A stretch of 64,000 nt of DNA from Lysinibacillus boronitolerans JCM 21713 = 10a = NBRC 103108 (GCF_000772935.1 NZ_JPVR01000078.1:217985-281984); one strand, 5' to 3'. Positions 8,304-22,042 are shown, counted from the stretch's first letter. Notes: generated by a model from the letters alone, not told the origin. A program made the numbers and translations.

Positions 8304-9051
8304 GATAGCCTCTCCCCTTCACCATGAATTTTTCAATCAAACGAATACCACTAAATAATAGTAAGCTCAAGAGAACAATCGCAAAAATTGCCACAAATAC
8401 GCGATCCGTACGGAAGGAGGACTGGGCTAGGGTCATGTATACGCCAATACCCTTTTTTGCACCAAGCCACTCCGCAATGACAGCCCCCATCACACTATAT
8501 GTAGCCGCAATTTTAACGCCTGAAAAAATAGCAGGATAGGCATGAGGCCATTCTAGCTTCCAAAAAGTTTGTGCCTTTGTAGCACCAACCATAGCAAAAT
8601 AATGCTTTAACTCAGGTGCTGTTTGCCTGAATCCATCCATTGCCGCAATGACAATCGGGAAAAAGCACACAAGACAGATAATGATAAGCTTCGGTAATAA
8701 GCCGAAGCCAAACCAAATAATAAGCAGTGGTGCCAAGACAAGAATAGGAACATTTTGCGACATAATAAGAATTGGATAAAACAGCTCCCGAATGAATGTA
8801 AACCGATGCAACACTACTGCCACCGTTAGCCCACAAGCAATGCCAATGGCCAAACCTAGTAGGGCTAATTGCACCGTAGCGAATGCATGTGGTAGAAAGG
8901 TATGATATGACTGGAGGGCCTCCGACAAAATACTACTTGGCGCGGGTAATAACCAATGTGGAACTTCAGCCATACGCACGATTAGTTCCCATATGAATAA
9001 GAGGAAGGCGATAATAATTATCGTCCTTCCCTTCTGTAATGCACGTTTCAT
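8278..9051 (-). CDS. thiX: ABC transporter permease for thiamine-pyrimidine precursor uptake (ThiX-type)
   Basis: A 257-residue membrane permease of the BPD_transp_1 class, with about six hydrophobic segments and the EAA-type cytoplasmic loop (AMVGATKAQTFWKLEWPHA near residues 155-173) that contacts the ATPase. Its ATG overlaps the stop codon of the thiamine-binding gene (TAATG), so the genes are coupled. Membership of the TPP-controlled operon identifies it as the ThiX component. Confidence 0.9.
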   Translation of the reverse strand: MKRALQKGRTIIIIAFLLFIWELIVRMAEVPHWLLPAPSSILSEALQSYHTFLPHAFATVQLALLGLAIGIACGLTVAVVLHRFTFIRELFYPILIMSQNVPILVLAPLLIIWFGFGLLPKLIIICLVCFFPIVIAAMDGFRQTAPELKHYFAMVGATKAQTFWKLEWPHAYPAIFSGVKIAATYSVMGAVIAEWLGAKKGIGVYMTLAQSSFRTDRVFVAIFAIVLLSLLLFSGIRLIEKFMVKGRGYHAQHSKHR

Positions 9052-9341
9052 TACTGATATTTCTCCGTTAATGTATCCATCGTAATACCCGTTGGCTGAT
9101 ATAAAATTTTGACTTGTGTAATGACATTAATGGCACCAAGCTCGATCATCTTGTCATTCATTTTTTCAATGATTTGAAGCAATGTTGACAACTCACCCTC
9201 CATCGTTGTTTCCAATGGATGTACCTCATATTTCACCCCAGAAGCATCGATCACCGCAATTGCTGCATCGACATATGGTATAACATCTTCATATTTCTCT
9301 GTCTTCGGAATGATTTGTACACTGATTAATGAATTTGCCAT
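9051..9341 (-). CDS. Thiamine-binding protein, MTH1187/YqgV family
   Basis: A 96-residue ferredoxin-like protein beginning MANSLISVQIIPK, with the family features of a conserved N-terminal strand, a central YEVHPLETTMEGEL segment and an amphipathic C-terminal helix. Members of this family (formerly DUF77) bind thiamine. The ATG at 9341 follows an AAGGAGG site that overlaps the end of thiY; a longer frame to 9398 would lie inside thiY and is rejected. Being inside a TPP-regulated transport operon, it may sense or buffer imported thiamine or its fragments; that role is inference. Confidence 0.88.
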   Translation of the reverse strand: MANSLISVQIIPKTEKYEDVIPYVDAAIAVIDASGVKYEVHPLETTMEGELSTLLQIIEKMNDKMIELGAINVITQVKILYQPTGITMDTLTEKYQ

Positions 9342-9342
9342 C

Positions 9343-10338
9343 TTATTTGGCCTCCTTTTTAGGTAAGAAATCATTAGTAAAGGCTTTTTTCGCATCAAAT
9401 TCGCCCTCTAGTACTTGATTGCTAGACATCCATTTCGCGTAATTTTCCCACACAGAAAGCTTTTGCTCTCCCCATTGCTTGGCATCATCTTGATATTTAT
9501 CAGCCAGCCATTCCTGACTTTTATGAACTAACGCTTTATCTAAATCAGGTGCCGCTTCGATTAAAATATCAGCCGCTTCACTTGGGTTTTCAATTGCGTA
9601 TTCATAGCCCTTCGATGCAGCTGCCACAAAGGCTTTCACAACATCAGGATTGTCCTGTATCATTTTTTCATTTGTAGCTAAAACGGGCGTATAATAATCC
9701 AATTGATCACTATAATCTGTAAGATATAGCATATTGATCTTTTCCCCACGCAGCTCAGCTTCAATACCAGTCCATGCATAATAAATCCAAGCAAAATCAA
9801 TATCTTTTTCCATCATTGTGAAGAAATCTAAATCGCCTGCATTGACGATATCTAGCTTGTTAATATCTGCATTTTCCGTCTGCATTAGTGATTGTAAAAC
9901 GGCTTGCTCTAATGGCGCACCCCAACCACCATAGGTTTTTCCTTCAAAATCCTTTGGCGATGTAATGCCCTTTGAAGCAATAGAGGCAAAGCCAGATGTA
10001 TTATGCTGTATAATAGCTGCGATTGAGACCAGCGGCACATCCTGTACTCGTGCCTGTGTTATGCCTTCCTGATAGCTCACGCCAAAATCCGCCTTTCCAG
10101 AAGCAACAAGCTGATCTGCACCCGCCTCACCAGGCATGATAATATCAACATCTAAGCCCTGTTCCTCAAAATAACCGAGTTTTTTGGCAACATATAGTCC
10201 TGTATGATTTGTATTCGGCGTCCAATCCAGTACCACAGACACCTTTTTCAGCTTGTCAGCAGCCTGCTTGTCATCCTTGTCACTACAGCCTACTAATGTC
10301 AATAGTGCTGCGAATAGAATAAATAACCATTTTTTCAT
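9343..10338 (-). CDS. thiY: ABC transporter substrate-binding lipoprotein for thiamine-pyrimidine precursors (ThiY-type)
   Basis: A 331-residue extracellular binding protein of the NMT1/THI5-like (SsuA) class. A lipoprotein signal ends at LVGCSD (Cys18). The motif VVLDWTPNTNHTGLYVAK is characteristic of THI5/ThiY proteins, as is the glycine-rich GGWGAP segment. Bacillus halodurans ThiY binds formylaminomethyl-methylpyrimidine, so this protein probably captures the same kind of thiamine degradation product at the cell surface. It is the first gene after the TPP riboswitch. Confidence 0.93.
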   Translation of the reverse strand: MKKWLFILFAALLTLVGCSDKDDKQAADKLKKVSVVLDWTPNTNHTGLYVAKKLGYFEEQGLDVDIIMPGEAGADQLVASGKADFGVSYQEGITQARVQDVPLVSIAAIIQHNTSGFASIASKGITSPKDFEGKTYGGWGAPLEQAVLQSLMQTENADINKLDIVNAGDLDFFTMMEKDIDFAWIYYAWTGIEAELRGEKINMLYLTDYSDQLDYYTPVLATNEKMIQDNPDVVKAFVAAASKGYEYAIENPSEAADILIEAAPDLDKALVHKSQEWLADKYQDDAKQWGEQKLSVWENYAKWMSSNQVLEGEFDAKKAFTNDFLPKKEAK

Positions 10339-10436
10339 GCGAAAGCCTCCCAGTTTGTAATATGAAAGTGTTCATGAATGAATGTTGTCACCAGAAGAAA
10401 GCGTATACAATGTTGGCAAGCTGTTGCTTGAAAACA

Positions 10437-10467
10437 TAAAAAAACGCCTAGGATTCCTCCCAGACGT
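10437..10467 (-). terminator. Terminator of the TPP riboswitch expression platform
   Basis: On the minus strand a 10-bp stem (10444-10453 / 10458-10467, two G-U pairs, 4-nt loop) is followed by a run of seven T. It sits between the aptamer and thiY, so TPP binding probably ends transcription here. Confidence 0.88.
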
Positions 10468-10505
10468 ATTGCAATCAATCTTCAAAGCTTTGCTTTTTTG
10501 AATAG

Positions 10506-10597
10506 ATGTTCCCTACGCTGGTACGAGCCAAATCAGGTTCAAAGGGTCAGCGTCTATCGGACACAATCTCAGCTAGCAATTACTAGCCCCCCTACAT
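10506..10597 (-). promoter_or_regulatory. TPP riboswitch (THI box)
   Basis: Read on the minus strand, the conserved parts appear in order: GGGGGGCTAG, GCTGAGAT, ACCCTTTGAACCTGAT and CAGCGTAGGGAA, closed by a short ATGT/ACAT stem. This is the classic TPP aptamer. With the terminator downstream it should shut off the thiY-thiX-thiZ operon when thiamine pyrophosphate is plentiful. Confidence 0.96.
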
Positions 10598-10624
10598 TCT
10601 TTCGCTATGAACTTTTCGATGATT

Positions 10625-10654
10625 ATTATACCCATAGTTTCACTTAAATGACAA
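10625..10654 (-). promoter_or_regulatory. sigma-A promoter of the thiamine operon
   Basis: TTGTCA (10654-10649), 18 bp, then a perfect TATAAT (10630-10625), placed just upstream of the TPP aptamer. Confidence 0.72.
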
Positions 10655-10673
10655 GGTGCTATTTTTTGAATAG

Positions 10674-10706
10674 AGCTTAAAGCCCAGTACTCCTTAGAGA
10701 CTGGGC
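10674..10706 (-). terminator. Possible terminator of parC
   Basis: A 7-bp GC-rich stem (10682-10688 / 10700-10706) lies just after the parC stop codon, followed on the minus strand by only three T. It is weaker than the other terminators here. Confidence 0.45.
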
Positions 10707-10712
10707 ATGCAT

Positions 10713-15160
<4,448 letters not shown>

Positions 15161-15170
15161 TTATGTTCTC

Positions 15171-15199
15171 ATCCTAATAATAATAGCATTTCCTGTCAA
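15171..15199 (-). promoter_or_regulatory. Promoter of parE-parC overlapped by an inverted repeat
   Basis: TTGACA (15199-15194), 17 bp and TAGGAT (15176-15171) point toward parE. The arms CCTGTC (15192-15197) and GACAGG (15208-15213) form an inverted repeat over the -35 box, which might be an operator or a coincidence. Confidence 0.6.
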
Positions 15200-15213
15200 T
15201 AGTTAGCGACAGG

Positions 15214-15688
15214 TCCAATAAAATTTTAAAATTTGCTCACAGTTTTGATCATATTTATTAATAGTAAACATCTTCAACAGTTGCTTAAAATTGGTATTTA
15301 AGCAAGGCAGACTGCTTCTAGCTTCCAACATCATTTGACGCCTTGAAGCCTACATAGTTGCAAAATAAATTTGTGTTGCTTGCAAATAGTAGCACACACT
15401 ACCTCGTGCCTTGCGATTAAACTGGTTAAAGTTAGACTTCTATTCTACCAAAGGAATGAGCGATTGACAAAATTGCCATTTTGCCTATATTTTTAAAAAG
15501 GTTTTATCGCTTCCTACAAATTTATGTCTAAAAGCCTAGTCCTCGCTCATAGATTCTCTTTTGTATTGAATTCAAGACTTCGAATGAAATCTCCTTCATA
15601 ACATTGTAGATTAGCAAGAAAAAGTGTAAAATACTTGATACAAACTATTAGTACCAAGTGATGGACTATGAATGAAAGGAGTCCAGCT
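15214..15688. other. Intergenic region between parE and plsY with a 9-bp hairpin
   Basis: About 475 bp with no gene that I can support. A perfect hairpin (TTGCTTAAA at 15281-15289 with TTTAAGCAA at 15297-15305) has no T tract, so it is not a terminator; its role is unknown. The plsY ribosome site GAAAGGAG lies at the right end. Confidence 0.6.
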
Positions 15689-16291
15689 ATGATCAATGGA
15701 CTTATTATTTTATGTGCTTATCTAATCGGCTCTATACCTTCTGGATTATGGATAGGCAAAATTTTTTATAACACCGATATTCGTGAACACGGAAGCGGTA
15801 ATCTTGGTGCGACCAATACTTTTCGAACGTTAGGGAAAAAGGCAGGTATTGTTGTTACGGTGATGGATGTCTTAAAAGGGACTGCCGCTGTCTTACTCGT
15901 GACACTTCCCGTTTTCTCTGATACTACACTCCATTCTTTATTACTGGGGCTTGTCGCCGTAATCGGTCATATGTTTCCGATCTTCGCCAACTTCCGTGGT
16001 GGGAAAGCTGTGGCAACATCAGCGGGTGTATTATTAGGCTATTCTTGGCCACTCTTTGTCCTACTATTTATTACCTTTATTGTGACGTTAAAAATCACAA
16101 AAATCGTCAGCTTAACATCGATGATAGCCGCTTTAGTAGCGCTTATCTATGCAATCGTTTATTATTTTATTACAGGTGACTTTGCATTAGGCATCTTGGT
16201 AGCCTTTTTATTTACCTTTATTATTTATCGTCACCGTGCCAATATTGCACGTATTAAAAACGGCACCGAACCAAAGGTAAAATGGCTGTAG
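15689..16291 (+). CDS. plsY: Acyl-phosphate:glycerol-3-phosphate acyltransferase
   Basis: A 200-residue membrane enzyme with about five transmembrane segments that makes lysophosphatidic acid from acyl-phosphate, the first committed step of phospholipid synthesis. The PlsY motif [16 protein letters not shown] is clear, as is [15 protein letters not shown] sequence ([14 protein letters not shown]). ATG 15689 is chosen because GAAAGGAG lies about 9 nt upstream; an ATG seven codons earlier overlaps that site. The B. subtilis homologue yneS sits beside parE and yneR in the same arrangement. Confidence 0.96.
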   Translation: MINGLIILCAYLIGSIPSGLWIGKIFYNTDIREHGSGNLGATNTFRTLGKKAGIVVTVMDVLKGTAAVLLVTLPVFSDTTLHSLLLGLVAVIGHMFPIFANFRGGKAVATSAGVLLGYSWPLFVLLFITFIVTLKITKIVSLTSMIAALVALIYAIVYYFITGDFALGILVAFLFTFIIYRHRANIARIKNGTEPKVKWL

Positions 16292-16310
16292 GAAGAGAGG
16301 AGCATTTGAA

Positions 16311-16601
16311 ATGAATATTGCATTGACAGATGAAGCCCTACAATGGTTCAAACAGGAAATGGAAGTTGAACCGGGTGATACAATTCGTTTTTATGCACGT
16401 TATGGAGGCTCTAGTCCGTTTCATGAAGGCTTTTCGCTGGGAATGACACGTGAGGAACCCATTGCCATTGGTGTGCAGACAGAAATTGATGGTGTCATCT
16501 ATTACATTGATGAGAAAGATCTTTGGTTCTTTAACGATCACAATTTACATGTTGATGTTGATACAAGTAAAGATGAATTACAATACGACTATCGTACATA
16601 A
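16311..16601 (+). CDS. HesB/IscA-like fold protein, YneR type
   Basis: A 96-residue protein of the HesB-like family. The typical fold is suggested by the opening helix (LTDEALQWFKQEM), the glycine-rich FYARYGGSS turn and the closing HVDVDTSKDEL region. The cysteines that bind iron-sulfur clusters in true IscA proteins are absent, as in other YneR proteins, so cluster assembly is not supported. It follows plsY by 19 bp with a GAGAGGAG site and shares its terminator. The function is not known. Confidence 0.85.
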   Translation: MNIALTDEALQWFKQEMEVEPGDTIRFYARYGGSSPFHEGFSLGMTREEPIAIGVQTEIDGVIYYIDEKDLWFFNDHNLHVDVDTSKDELQYDYRT

Positions 16602-16603
16602 AG

Positions 16604-16644
16604 CAGTCTGTCCTTTCAAGTATTGAAAGGACAGACTGTTTTTT
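16604..16644 (+). terminator. Terminator of the plsY-yneR unit
   Basis: A perfect 15-bp stem (16604-16618 / 16624-16638), 5-nt loop, then TTTTTTATTT. Confidence 0.93.
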
Positions 16645-16774
16645 ATTTATTCCAAAACAAAAGGGATGTAATTTTGCCACAAATAGCTAGATTTTTCATG
16701 CCCTTTTCGTTTATCTCTCCAATAAATTGTCCACTCTATAGGTAATGAACGACCATTTGAGGAGGAAAACACAC

Positions 16775-18313
16775 ATGTCCATGTATAACAATGCCGAGAC
16801 CTCCCCATCCCAGAACGATTTATTGTATACTTCCCTATCTAAAAATATCAAAATCATTCAACAGTCACTAGGGCATAGTAATGATATTATTATACGTGAA
16901 ATTAGGATTGGAGAAGCTGAACCACATAGCCTTGCCATTATTTCCATTGATGGCTTATCGGATAAAACGACTATTTCTGATTCTGTTATCGATAAACTGA
17001 TGGCAAATATTGAAGAAGAACAAGATATTGAAATAACGACAATTAACCAATATGTTCGGAATTCCTATTTAACGGTAGGCGATGTGACGAATATTGAGCA
17101 TTTCACAACACTCTACAGTGCCATTCTCAATGGTGAAACGGTTATTTTATTGGATGGCTTCGCTGAGGGGATTGTGACAAGTACAAGAAGTGCCAAGGAT
17201 CGAGCTGTCACAGAGCCATCGACTGAATCCGTTATTCGCGGACCGAGGGAATCCTTTACCGAAACAATAAGGACCAATACTGCGCTTATCCGTCGCAAAA
17301 TAAAAAGTCCGAATCTCTGGATAAAGTCACGTGTTATCGGGGATGTGACGCAAACGGACGTAGCAGTAATGTATATAAACGGTATAGCGAGTGACAAAAT
17401 TGTAGCTGAAGTATTGGCTCGATTAGATCGTATTAATATCGATGGCATACTGGAAAGCGGCTATATTGAGGATTTTATTCAGGACTCAAAAAACTCTATG
17501 TTTCCAACCGTCTACAACTCTGAACGTCCTGATGTTATCGCTGGTGAATTATTAGATGGCAAAGTGGCGATTCTCGTTGACGGCACACCTTTTGTCTTAG
17601 TCGTACCAGCGCTATTTACATCCTTTTTACAATCAGCAGAAGATTATTATCAGCATTGGATGATTAGCTCGCTTATACGTATCCTGCGTTTCTTTGGTAT
17701 CAGTCTAGCGTTAGTAGCACCATCCTTGTATGTAGCGATTACTACCTTTCACCAAGAAATGCTTCCAACACCCATGTTAATTAGTATTGCATCGCAAAGA
17801 GAAGGTGTTCCCTTCCCTGCTGTTGTTGAGGCCCTCATTATGGAAATAGCCTTTGAGGTACTAAGGGAAGCTGGATTACGGATGCCTAGAACAATCGGGC
17901 CTGCGGTGTCCATTGTAGGAACTTTAGTTATTGGGCAAGCTGCTGTGGATGCGGGCGTTGTCTCCGCTGTAATGGTAATTATTGTGGCCCTAACGGCGAT
18001 TTGTAGCTTCCTATTCCCTGCCTATGGCTTATCGAATACGATTCGTGTGCTACGTTTCCCATTAATGATATTGGCTGCAATGTTTGGTTTATTCGGTGTA
18101 ATGTTTGGCATTATGGTGATTATTCTCCATTTATGTAGCATTCGTTCATTTGGTGTACCATATTTAAGTCCATTTGCACCTTTGGTATTACAGGATCAGA
18201 AGGATGCCTTTGTGCTGTTCCCGCGTAGAAAATTACTTACACGACCTCGTTTAGTCAATCAAAAAAATATTGTTAGAGGACATAACTATATCAATGTAAA
18301 AAACAGAAAATAA
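16775..18313 (+). CDS. Spore germinant receptor A subunit (GerA family)
   Basis: A 512-residue protein of the GerA/SpoVAF family. A long soluble N-terminal domain (to about residue 290) includes the conserved RGPRESFTETIRTN and NLWIKSRVIG segments, followed by about five membrane helices with SLALVAPSLYVAITTFHQEM. It belongs in the inner membrane of the spore, where A, B and C subunits form the receptor that detects amino acids or other germinants. ATG 16775 is preceded by GAGGAGG. It opens a four-gene operon; the germinant cannot be predicted. Confidence 0.94.
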   Translation: MSMYNNAETSPSQNDLLYTSLSKNIKIIQQSLGHSNDIIIREIRIGEAEPHSLAIISIDGLSDKTTISDSVIDKLMANIEEEQDIEITTINQYVRNSYLTVGDVTNIEHFTTLYSAILNGETVILLDGFAEGIVTSTRSAKDRAVTEPSTESVIRGPRESFTETIRTNTALIRRKIKSPNLWIKSRVIGDVTQTDVAVMYINGIASDKIVAEVLARLDRINIDGILESGYIEDFIQDSKNSMFPTVYNSERPDVIAGELLDGKVAILVDGTPFVLVVPALFTSFLQSAEDYYQHWMISSLIRILRFFGISLALVAPSLYVAITTFHQEMLPTPMLISIASQREGVPFPAVVEALIMEIAFEVLREAGLRMPRTIGPAVSIVGTLVIGQAAVDAGVVSAVMVIIVALTAICSFLFPAYGLSNTIRVLRFPLMILAAMFGLFGVMFGIMVIILHLCSIRSFGVPYLSPFAPLVLQDQKDAFVLFPRRKLLTRPRLVNQKNIVRGHNYINVKNRK

Positions 18314-18338
18314 CAACTGGATAAATGAGGAATGGAAT

Positions 18339-19538
18339 ATGGCAAAATTAAACTGGATTTGCTTACTATGTATCCTCACAATACTGTTAAGTGGCTGCTG
18401 GAGTAAGCGTGAATTAAATGAATTGGCCATTGTCGTAGCATTGGGCATTGACAAAATAGATGAGGACTATGAAATCACAGTTCAAATTGTCGATCCTGGT
18501 GAAATTTCAATGCGCCAAGCTTCCACTCAACGCTCTCCTGTCGTTAGCTATCATTCGAGAGGCGAGACTATCTTTGAGGCCATTCGCAAAATGACGACCA
18601 TTGCTGCTCGAAAACCCTATTTTGCCCACCTCCAAGTGGTTGTGCTTGGGGAGGACCTTGCCGAAGAAGGAATTAGTGATGCACTTGATTTAATTGTAAG
18701 GGATCATGAATTTCGTAAGGATTTCGACGTTATCATGTCTCACGAAGCAACAGCGAAAGAAGTGTTAAATGTACTTACACCCATCGAAAAGGTTCCTGCT
18801 AATAAATTGTTAAATTCTCTCGATGTCTCTGAAAAAGCTTGGGGCTCCACAATAGCTGTTAATATTGATGAATTAGTCAATACGCTAAGTAATAAGCAGA
18901 AAGGGGCGTTAATTTCTGCTATTGAAATTCATGGCGATAAGAAATTAGGGGTAGATCAAACAAATGTACAACGTGTTAAAACACCTGTGCTGTTACAATA
19001 TGCGGGATTAGCAGTCTTTAAAGGTGATAAATATATGGGGCTATTGACAGAGAGCGAAAGCAAAAGTATTAGTTTTCTTAATGACAAAATTCAAAGTACG
19101 ATTGAAATCATCGCCTGTCCTAATAAAGGGACCTTATCTACTGAAATCACTCAATCCACTACAAAAGTGAAAGGGTCCTTTAAAAACGGGAAACCCAAAA
19201 TTGATGTTCATATTAATGTAGAGCAGAATGTTGGAGAGGTCGAATGTGATATCGATCTTACCAAAAATAAATCGATTGATTATGTTAATAAAAAAACAGC
19301 CCAAGGTATCGATGAACGCGTTGAAAAAACATTAGAGAAAATCCAACAGCAATATGAAGTCGATGTCTTTGGTTTTGGTGATGCCCTACACCGTGCAAAT
19401 CCAAAGCAATGGAAAAAAATCAAGGATGAGTGGACTTCCATTTTTCCAGATTTAGCAGTGGCCGTTCACGTGAAGGTAACAACACAAGGTTTGGGCACGT
19501 TGCAAAATTCATTATTAAGCAAGCCAAAGGAGGAGTAA
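18339..19538 (+). CDS. Spore germinant receptor C subunit, Ger(x)C lipoprotein
   Basis: A 399-residue lipoprotein with lipobox LLSGCWS (Cys near residue 20) and the family opening GCWSKRELNELAIVVALGIDK. The C-terminal Ger(x)C domain runs from about residue 215. It is attached to the outer face of the spore inner membrane by diacylglycerol and works with the A and B subunits encoded on either side. It lies 25 bp after the A gene. Confidence 0.95.
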   Translation: MAKLNWICLLCILTILLSGCWSKRELNELAIVVALGIDKIDEDYEITVQIVDPGEISMRQASTQRSPVVSYHSRGETIFEAIRKMTTIAARKPYFAHLQVVVLGEDLAEEGISDALDLIVRDHEFRKDFDVIMSHEATAKEVLNVLTPIEKVPANKLLNSLDVSEKAWGSTIAVNIDELVNTLSNKQKGALISAIEIHGDKKLGVDQTNVQRVKTPVLLQYAGLAVFKGDKYMGLLTESESKSISFLNDKIQSTIEIIACPNKGTLSTEITQSTTKVKGSFKNGKPKIDVHINVEQNVGEVECDIDLTKNKSIDYVNKKTAQGIDERVEKTLEKIQQQYEVDVFGFGDALHRANPKQWKKIKDEWTSIFPDLAVAVHVKVTTQGLGTLQNSLLSKPKEE

Positions 19539-19542
19539 TGGA

Positions 19543-19776
19543 ATGGTGCTAGCCGTAGCTTTCCTGATTATCGCAATCATTGTTGCACTTATTTTTATTC
19601 CAAAGTTAAAAAAGCAACAGGATAGAAAAGCCGTTGTCGTATTCACCATTTTACTACTCATTGGAACTGCTTTAAATATGGGCATTGCCCTGAAAGTCCA
19701 TATACCGAGCCCTTTAGATTTGATCACCTTTATCTTTACACCTATTAGAGATTACATTGTTTCATTTACAAAATAG
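19543..19776 (+). CDS. Small two-helix membrane protein, likely germinant receptor D subunit
   Basis: A 77-residue protein with two hydrophobic segments (about 2-19 and 29-48), encoded between the C and B genes with an AAGGAGGAG site overlapping the end of the C gene. Small two-helix D proteins are known from several Bacillus germinant receptor operons, where they adjust the rate of germination. Size, topology and position fit; sequence identity to a named D protein was not tested. Confidence 0.8.
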   Translation: MVLAVAFLIIAIIVALIFIPKLKKQQDRKAVVVFTILLLIGTALNMGIALKVHIPSPLDLITFIFTPIRDYIVSFTK

Positions 19777-19807
19777 ATGAATGGAATTTGAAACGGAGGG
19801 TAGCTAG

Positions 19808-20956
19808 ATGGAAAAAGAGATCATTAGTTCAAGACAGTTTACAATCGTTACCTTCCTCTATTCTATCGGTACAGCGATTTTAATTATCCCTTCGAGTATT
19901 ACTGGTGCTGCTAAGCAAGATGCCTGGATTGCGGCAAGCATTGGTGTTCTGCTTAGTTTATTGCTTGTAAAATTATTTTTAACACTTGCCAATCAAACAC
20001 CGTCCCTAAACTTTATCGAGGCCAATGAAAAAATTCTCGGGCGTTTTTTTGGGAAAATCACAGCGATTTGTTTCTTGATTATGACCTTTCTTTCCGCTGG
20101 AGAATTACTCTATTTTATCGGTATTTTCATGAAAACGGAAGTTATGCCAGAGACACCGACATTAGCATTTGCCCTACTGTTCAGTATCATTATTATGTAT
20201 GCCGCTTATTTAGGGATTGAGACCTTTGCCCGTTCGGCAGAAATTCTTTTTCCAATGTTTATTTTTATATTTATTTTTTTCATCATTAGTATTAGCCCTC
20301 AAATTACATTTGAGAATATTCAGCCACTGCTAGAAGCAACGAAAACATCTATGCTTTATAGTATTACACGCTTTATGAGTATCTTTTCCTTTCCTTTACT
20401 TGTGCTATTGATGCTATATCCTGCTAGCGTCAATGTACAACAAGCTGCGCAGAAAGGGCTATATATCGGGACCATCCTTGGCGGAGTCGTCTTAATTACG
20501 TTGATTGTCCTATCAATTCTTGTACTAGGGCCTGAAAATACTGCGGCTAGAACATTTCCTAGCTATGCCTTAGCGCAAAGAATATCTATAGGGAACTTTT
20601 TGCAGCGTATTGAAATTATCATGGCATTTATGTGGATATCTTCCATTTATATTCGTACATTTATGTACTTCTATACGACCGTTGTGGGCCTTGCACAAAT
20701 TTTGAAAATCAAGGATCATCGTCCACTTATTTTACCGATGGGTATCATTGTCATTGGACTTTCCCAAATAGTACATCCAGATATTGTGCATTCCACTAAT
20801 TATAATAATGAAATTTGGCCAATCTTTTCCTTTATTTTCACCATTTTATTACCTATACTTTTGCTGATTGTAGCAGTCATTCGAAACCGCAAGTCCAAGG
20901 CTCAAAATAACGAAACACCTCAGCAGGAAACAAAAAATGACAATCAAAAAGTCTAA
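19808..20956 (+). CDS. Spore germinant receptor B subunit (GerAB/GerKB-type, APC superfamily)
   Basis: A 382-residue integral membrane protein with about ten helices, related to amino-acid permeases. It begins EKEIISSRQFTIVTFLYSIG, a typical B-subunit N-terminus. B subunits bind the germinant in their membrane core. It is preceded by GGAGGG and ends the A-C-D-B operon at a strong terminator. The C-terminal tail is short, charged and glutamine/asparagine-rich. Confidence 0.94.
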   Translation: MEKEIISSRQFTIVTFLYSIGTAILIIPSSITGAAKQDAWIAASIGVLLSLLLVKLFLTLANQTPSLNFIEANEKILGRFFGKITAICFLIMTFLSAGELLYFIGIFMKTEVMPETPTLAFALLFSIIIMYAAYLGIETFARSAEILFPMFIFIFIFFIISISPQITFENIQPLLEATKTSMLYSITRFMSIFSFPLLVLLMLYPASVNVQQAAQKGLYIGTILGGVVLITLIVLSILVLGPENTAARTFPSYALAQRISIGNFLQRIEIIMAFMWISSIYIRTFMYFYTTVVGLAQILKIKDHRPLILPMGIIVIGLSQIVHPDIVHSTNYNNEIWPIFSFIFTILLPILLLIVAVIRNRKSKAQNNETPQQETKNDNQKV

Positions 20957-20990
20957 TTTCTTCTACGCTAGAAAAGAAATTAGACTTTTT
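20946..20990. terminator. Bidirectional terminator between the ger operon and metA
   Basis: A perfect 17-bp stem (20946-20962 / 20974-20990) with A and T runs on its sides serves both convergent genes. Confidence 0.93.
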
Positions 20991-20995
20991 ATTAA

Positions 20996-21931
20996 TTAAA
21001 TATGATATTCGATTTCATCTACAAAATCCCATTCATATGGTGTTTCTTGGTAAACATAGTAGTTCAACCAGTTAGAGAATAATAAATGGGTATGGGCACG
21101 CCATGTATTCATCGGCACTTGTGTTGGATCGTCATTCGGGAAGTAGTTTACAGGAACGGCGATATCTATGCCCTTCGCCACATCGCGACTGTATTCATCG
21201 GCTAGTGTTGTCGCATCATACTCTAGATGCCCCGTAATCATAATATTTTTATTATCTTTTGATTGTACAATAAATACCCCTGCATCCTCTGAGTAAGATA
21301 ATAGTCGTAGATCGGGATGATTGCGAACCTCGTCAATCGAAACAGATGTATAGCGAGAGTGCGGCGCAGTAAATAAATCACTAAAGCCTCGTACCAAATC
21401 CACTGTTAAATCTGTAATCACATGGGAGTAGACGCCTGAGCATTTAGCAGAAAGCTCGACCTTCCCAATGCCATAATGGTGATACAATGCAGCCTGTGCC
21501 CCCCAACATATATGTAGCACGGATGTCACATTCTTTTTAGACCAATCCATAATTTCTGAAATTTCCTGCCAATAGTTAACCTCTTCAAAAGCCATTTTCT
21601 CTACTGGCGCACCAGTAATTATCATACCATCATAGCGTCGATGACGAATCTGGTTAAACGTTGTGTAAAATAGCTGCAAATGGGATTTACTCACATTTTT
21701 CGATTCATGTGTGGCCGTATTTAAAAAGGTAATATTCACCTGTAATGGTGTATTTCCTAATAAACGTAGTAATTGGAGCTCTGTTTTTTCTTTTTCAGGC
21801 ATTAAATTTAAAATTAATATATTTAATGGACGGATTTGCTGTGTTTTCGCACGATCCTCTTCCATGACGAAGATTTTTTCCTCACGTAAATGTTCTCCAG
21901 CTGGTAAATTTTTCGGAATATTAATTGGCAT
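20996..21931 (-). CDS. metA: Homoserine O-acetyltransferase of the MetA family
   Basis: A 311-residue cytoplasmic enzyme that activates homoserine for methionine synthesis. The catalytic cysteine is Cys142 in HICWGAQA, and the His/Glu pair is in TGHLEYD. Residue 111 is Glu (ITGAPVE), which in this family selects acetyl-CoA; succinyl-CoA enzymes such as that of E. coli have Gly there. The annotation homoserine O-succinyltransferase would therefore be misleading. The gene is controlled by a SAM riboswitch upstream. Confidence 0.95.
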   Translation of the reverse strand: MPINIPKNLPAGEHLREEKIFVMEEDRAKTQQIRPLNILILNLMPEKEKTELQLLRLLGNTPLQVNITFLNTATHESKNVSKSHLQLFYTTFNQIRHRRYDGMIITGAPVEKMAFEEVNYWQEISEIMDWSKKNVTSVLHICWGAQAALYHHYGIGKVELSAKCSGVYSHVITDLTVDLVRGFSDLFTAPHSRYTSVSIDEVRNHPDLRLLSYSEDAGVFIVQSKDNKNIMITGHLEYDATTLADEYSRDVAKGIDIAVPVNYFPNDDPTQVPMNTWRAHTHLLFSNWLNYYVYQETPYEWDFVDEIEYHI

Positions 21932-21997
21932 CTTGCTTTCCCCTCTCTATAATCACTCACTTTTAGCAAACCTTGCTTGCGTAGAATGCAACGAAAT

Positions 21998-22042
21998 TAA
22001 AAAATCCTCCTCATTCCATACGAGATAGAATGAGAAGGATTT
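21998..22042 (-). terminator. Terminator of the metA SAM riboswitch
   Basis: Arms 22002-22016 and 22028-22042 pair over about 15 bp with one mismatch; on the minus strand TTTTTT follows. It lies between aptamer and gene. Confidence 0.88.
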
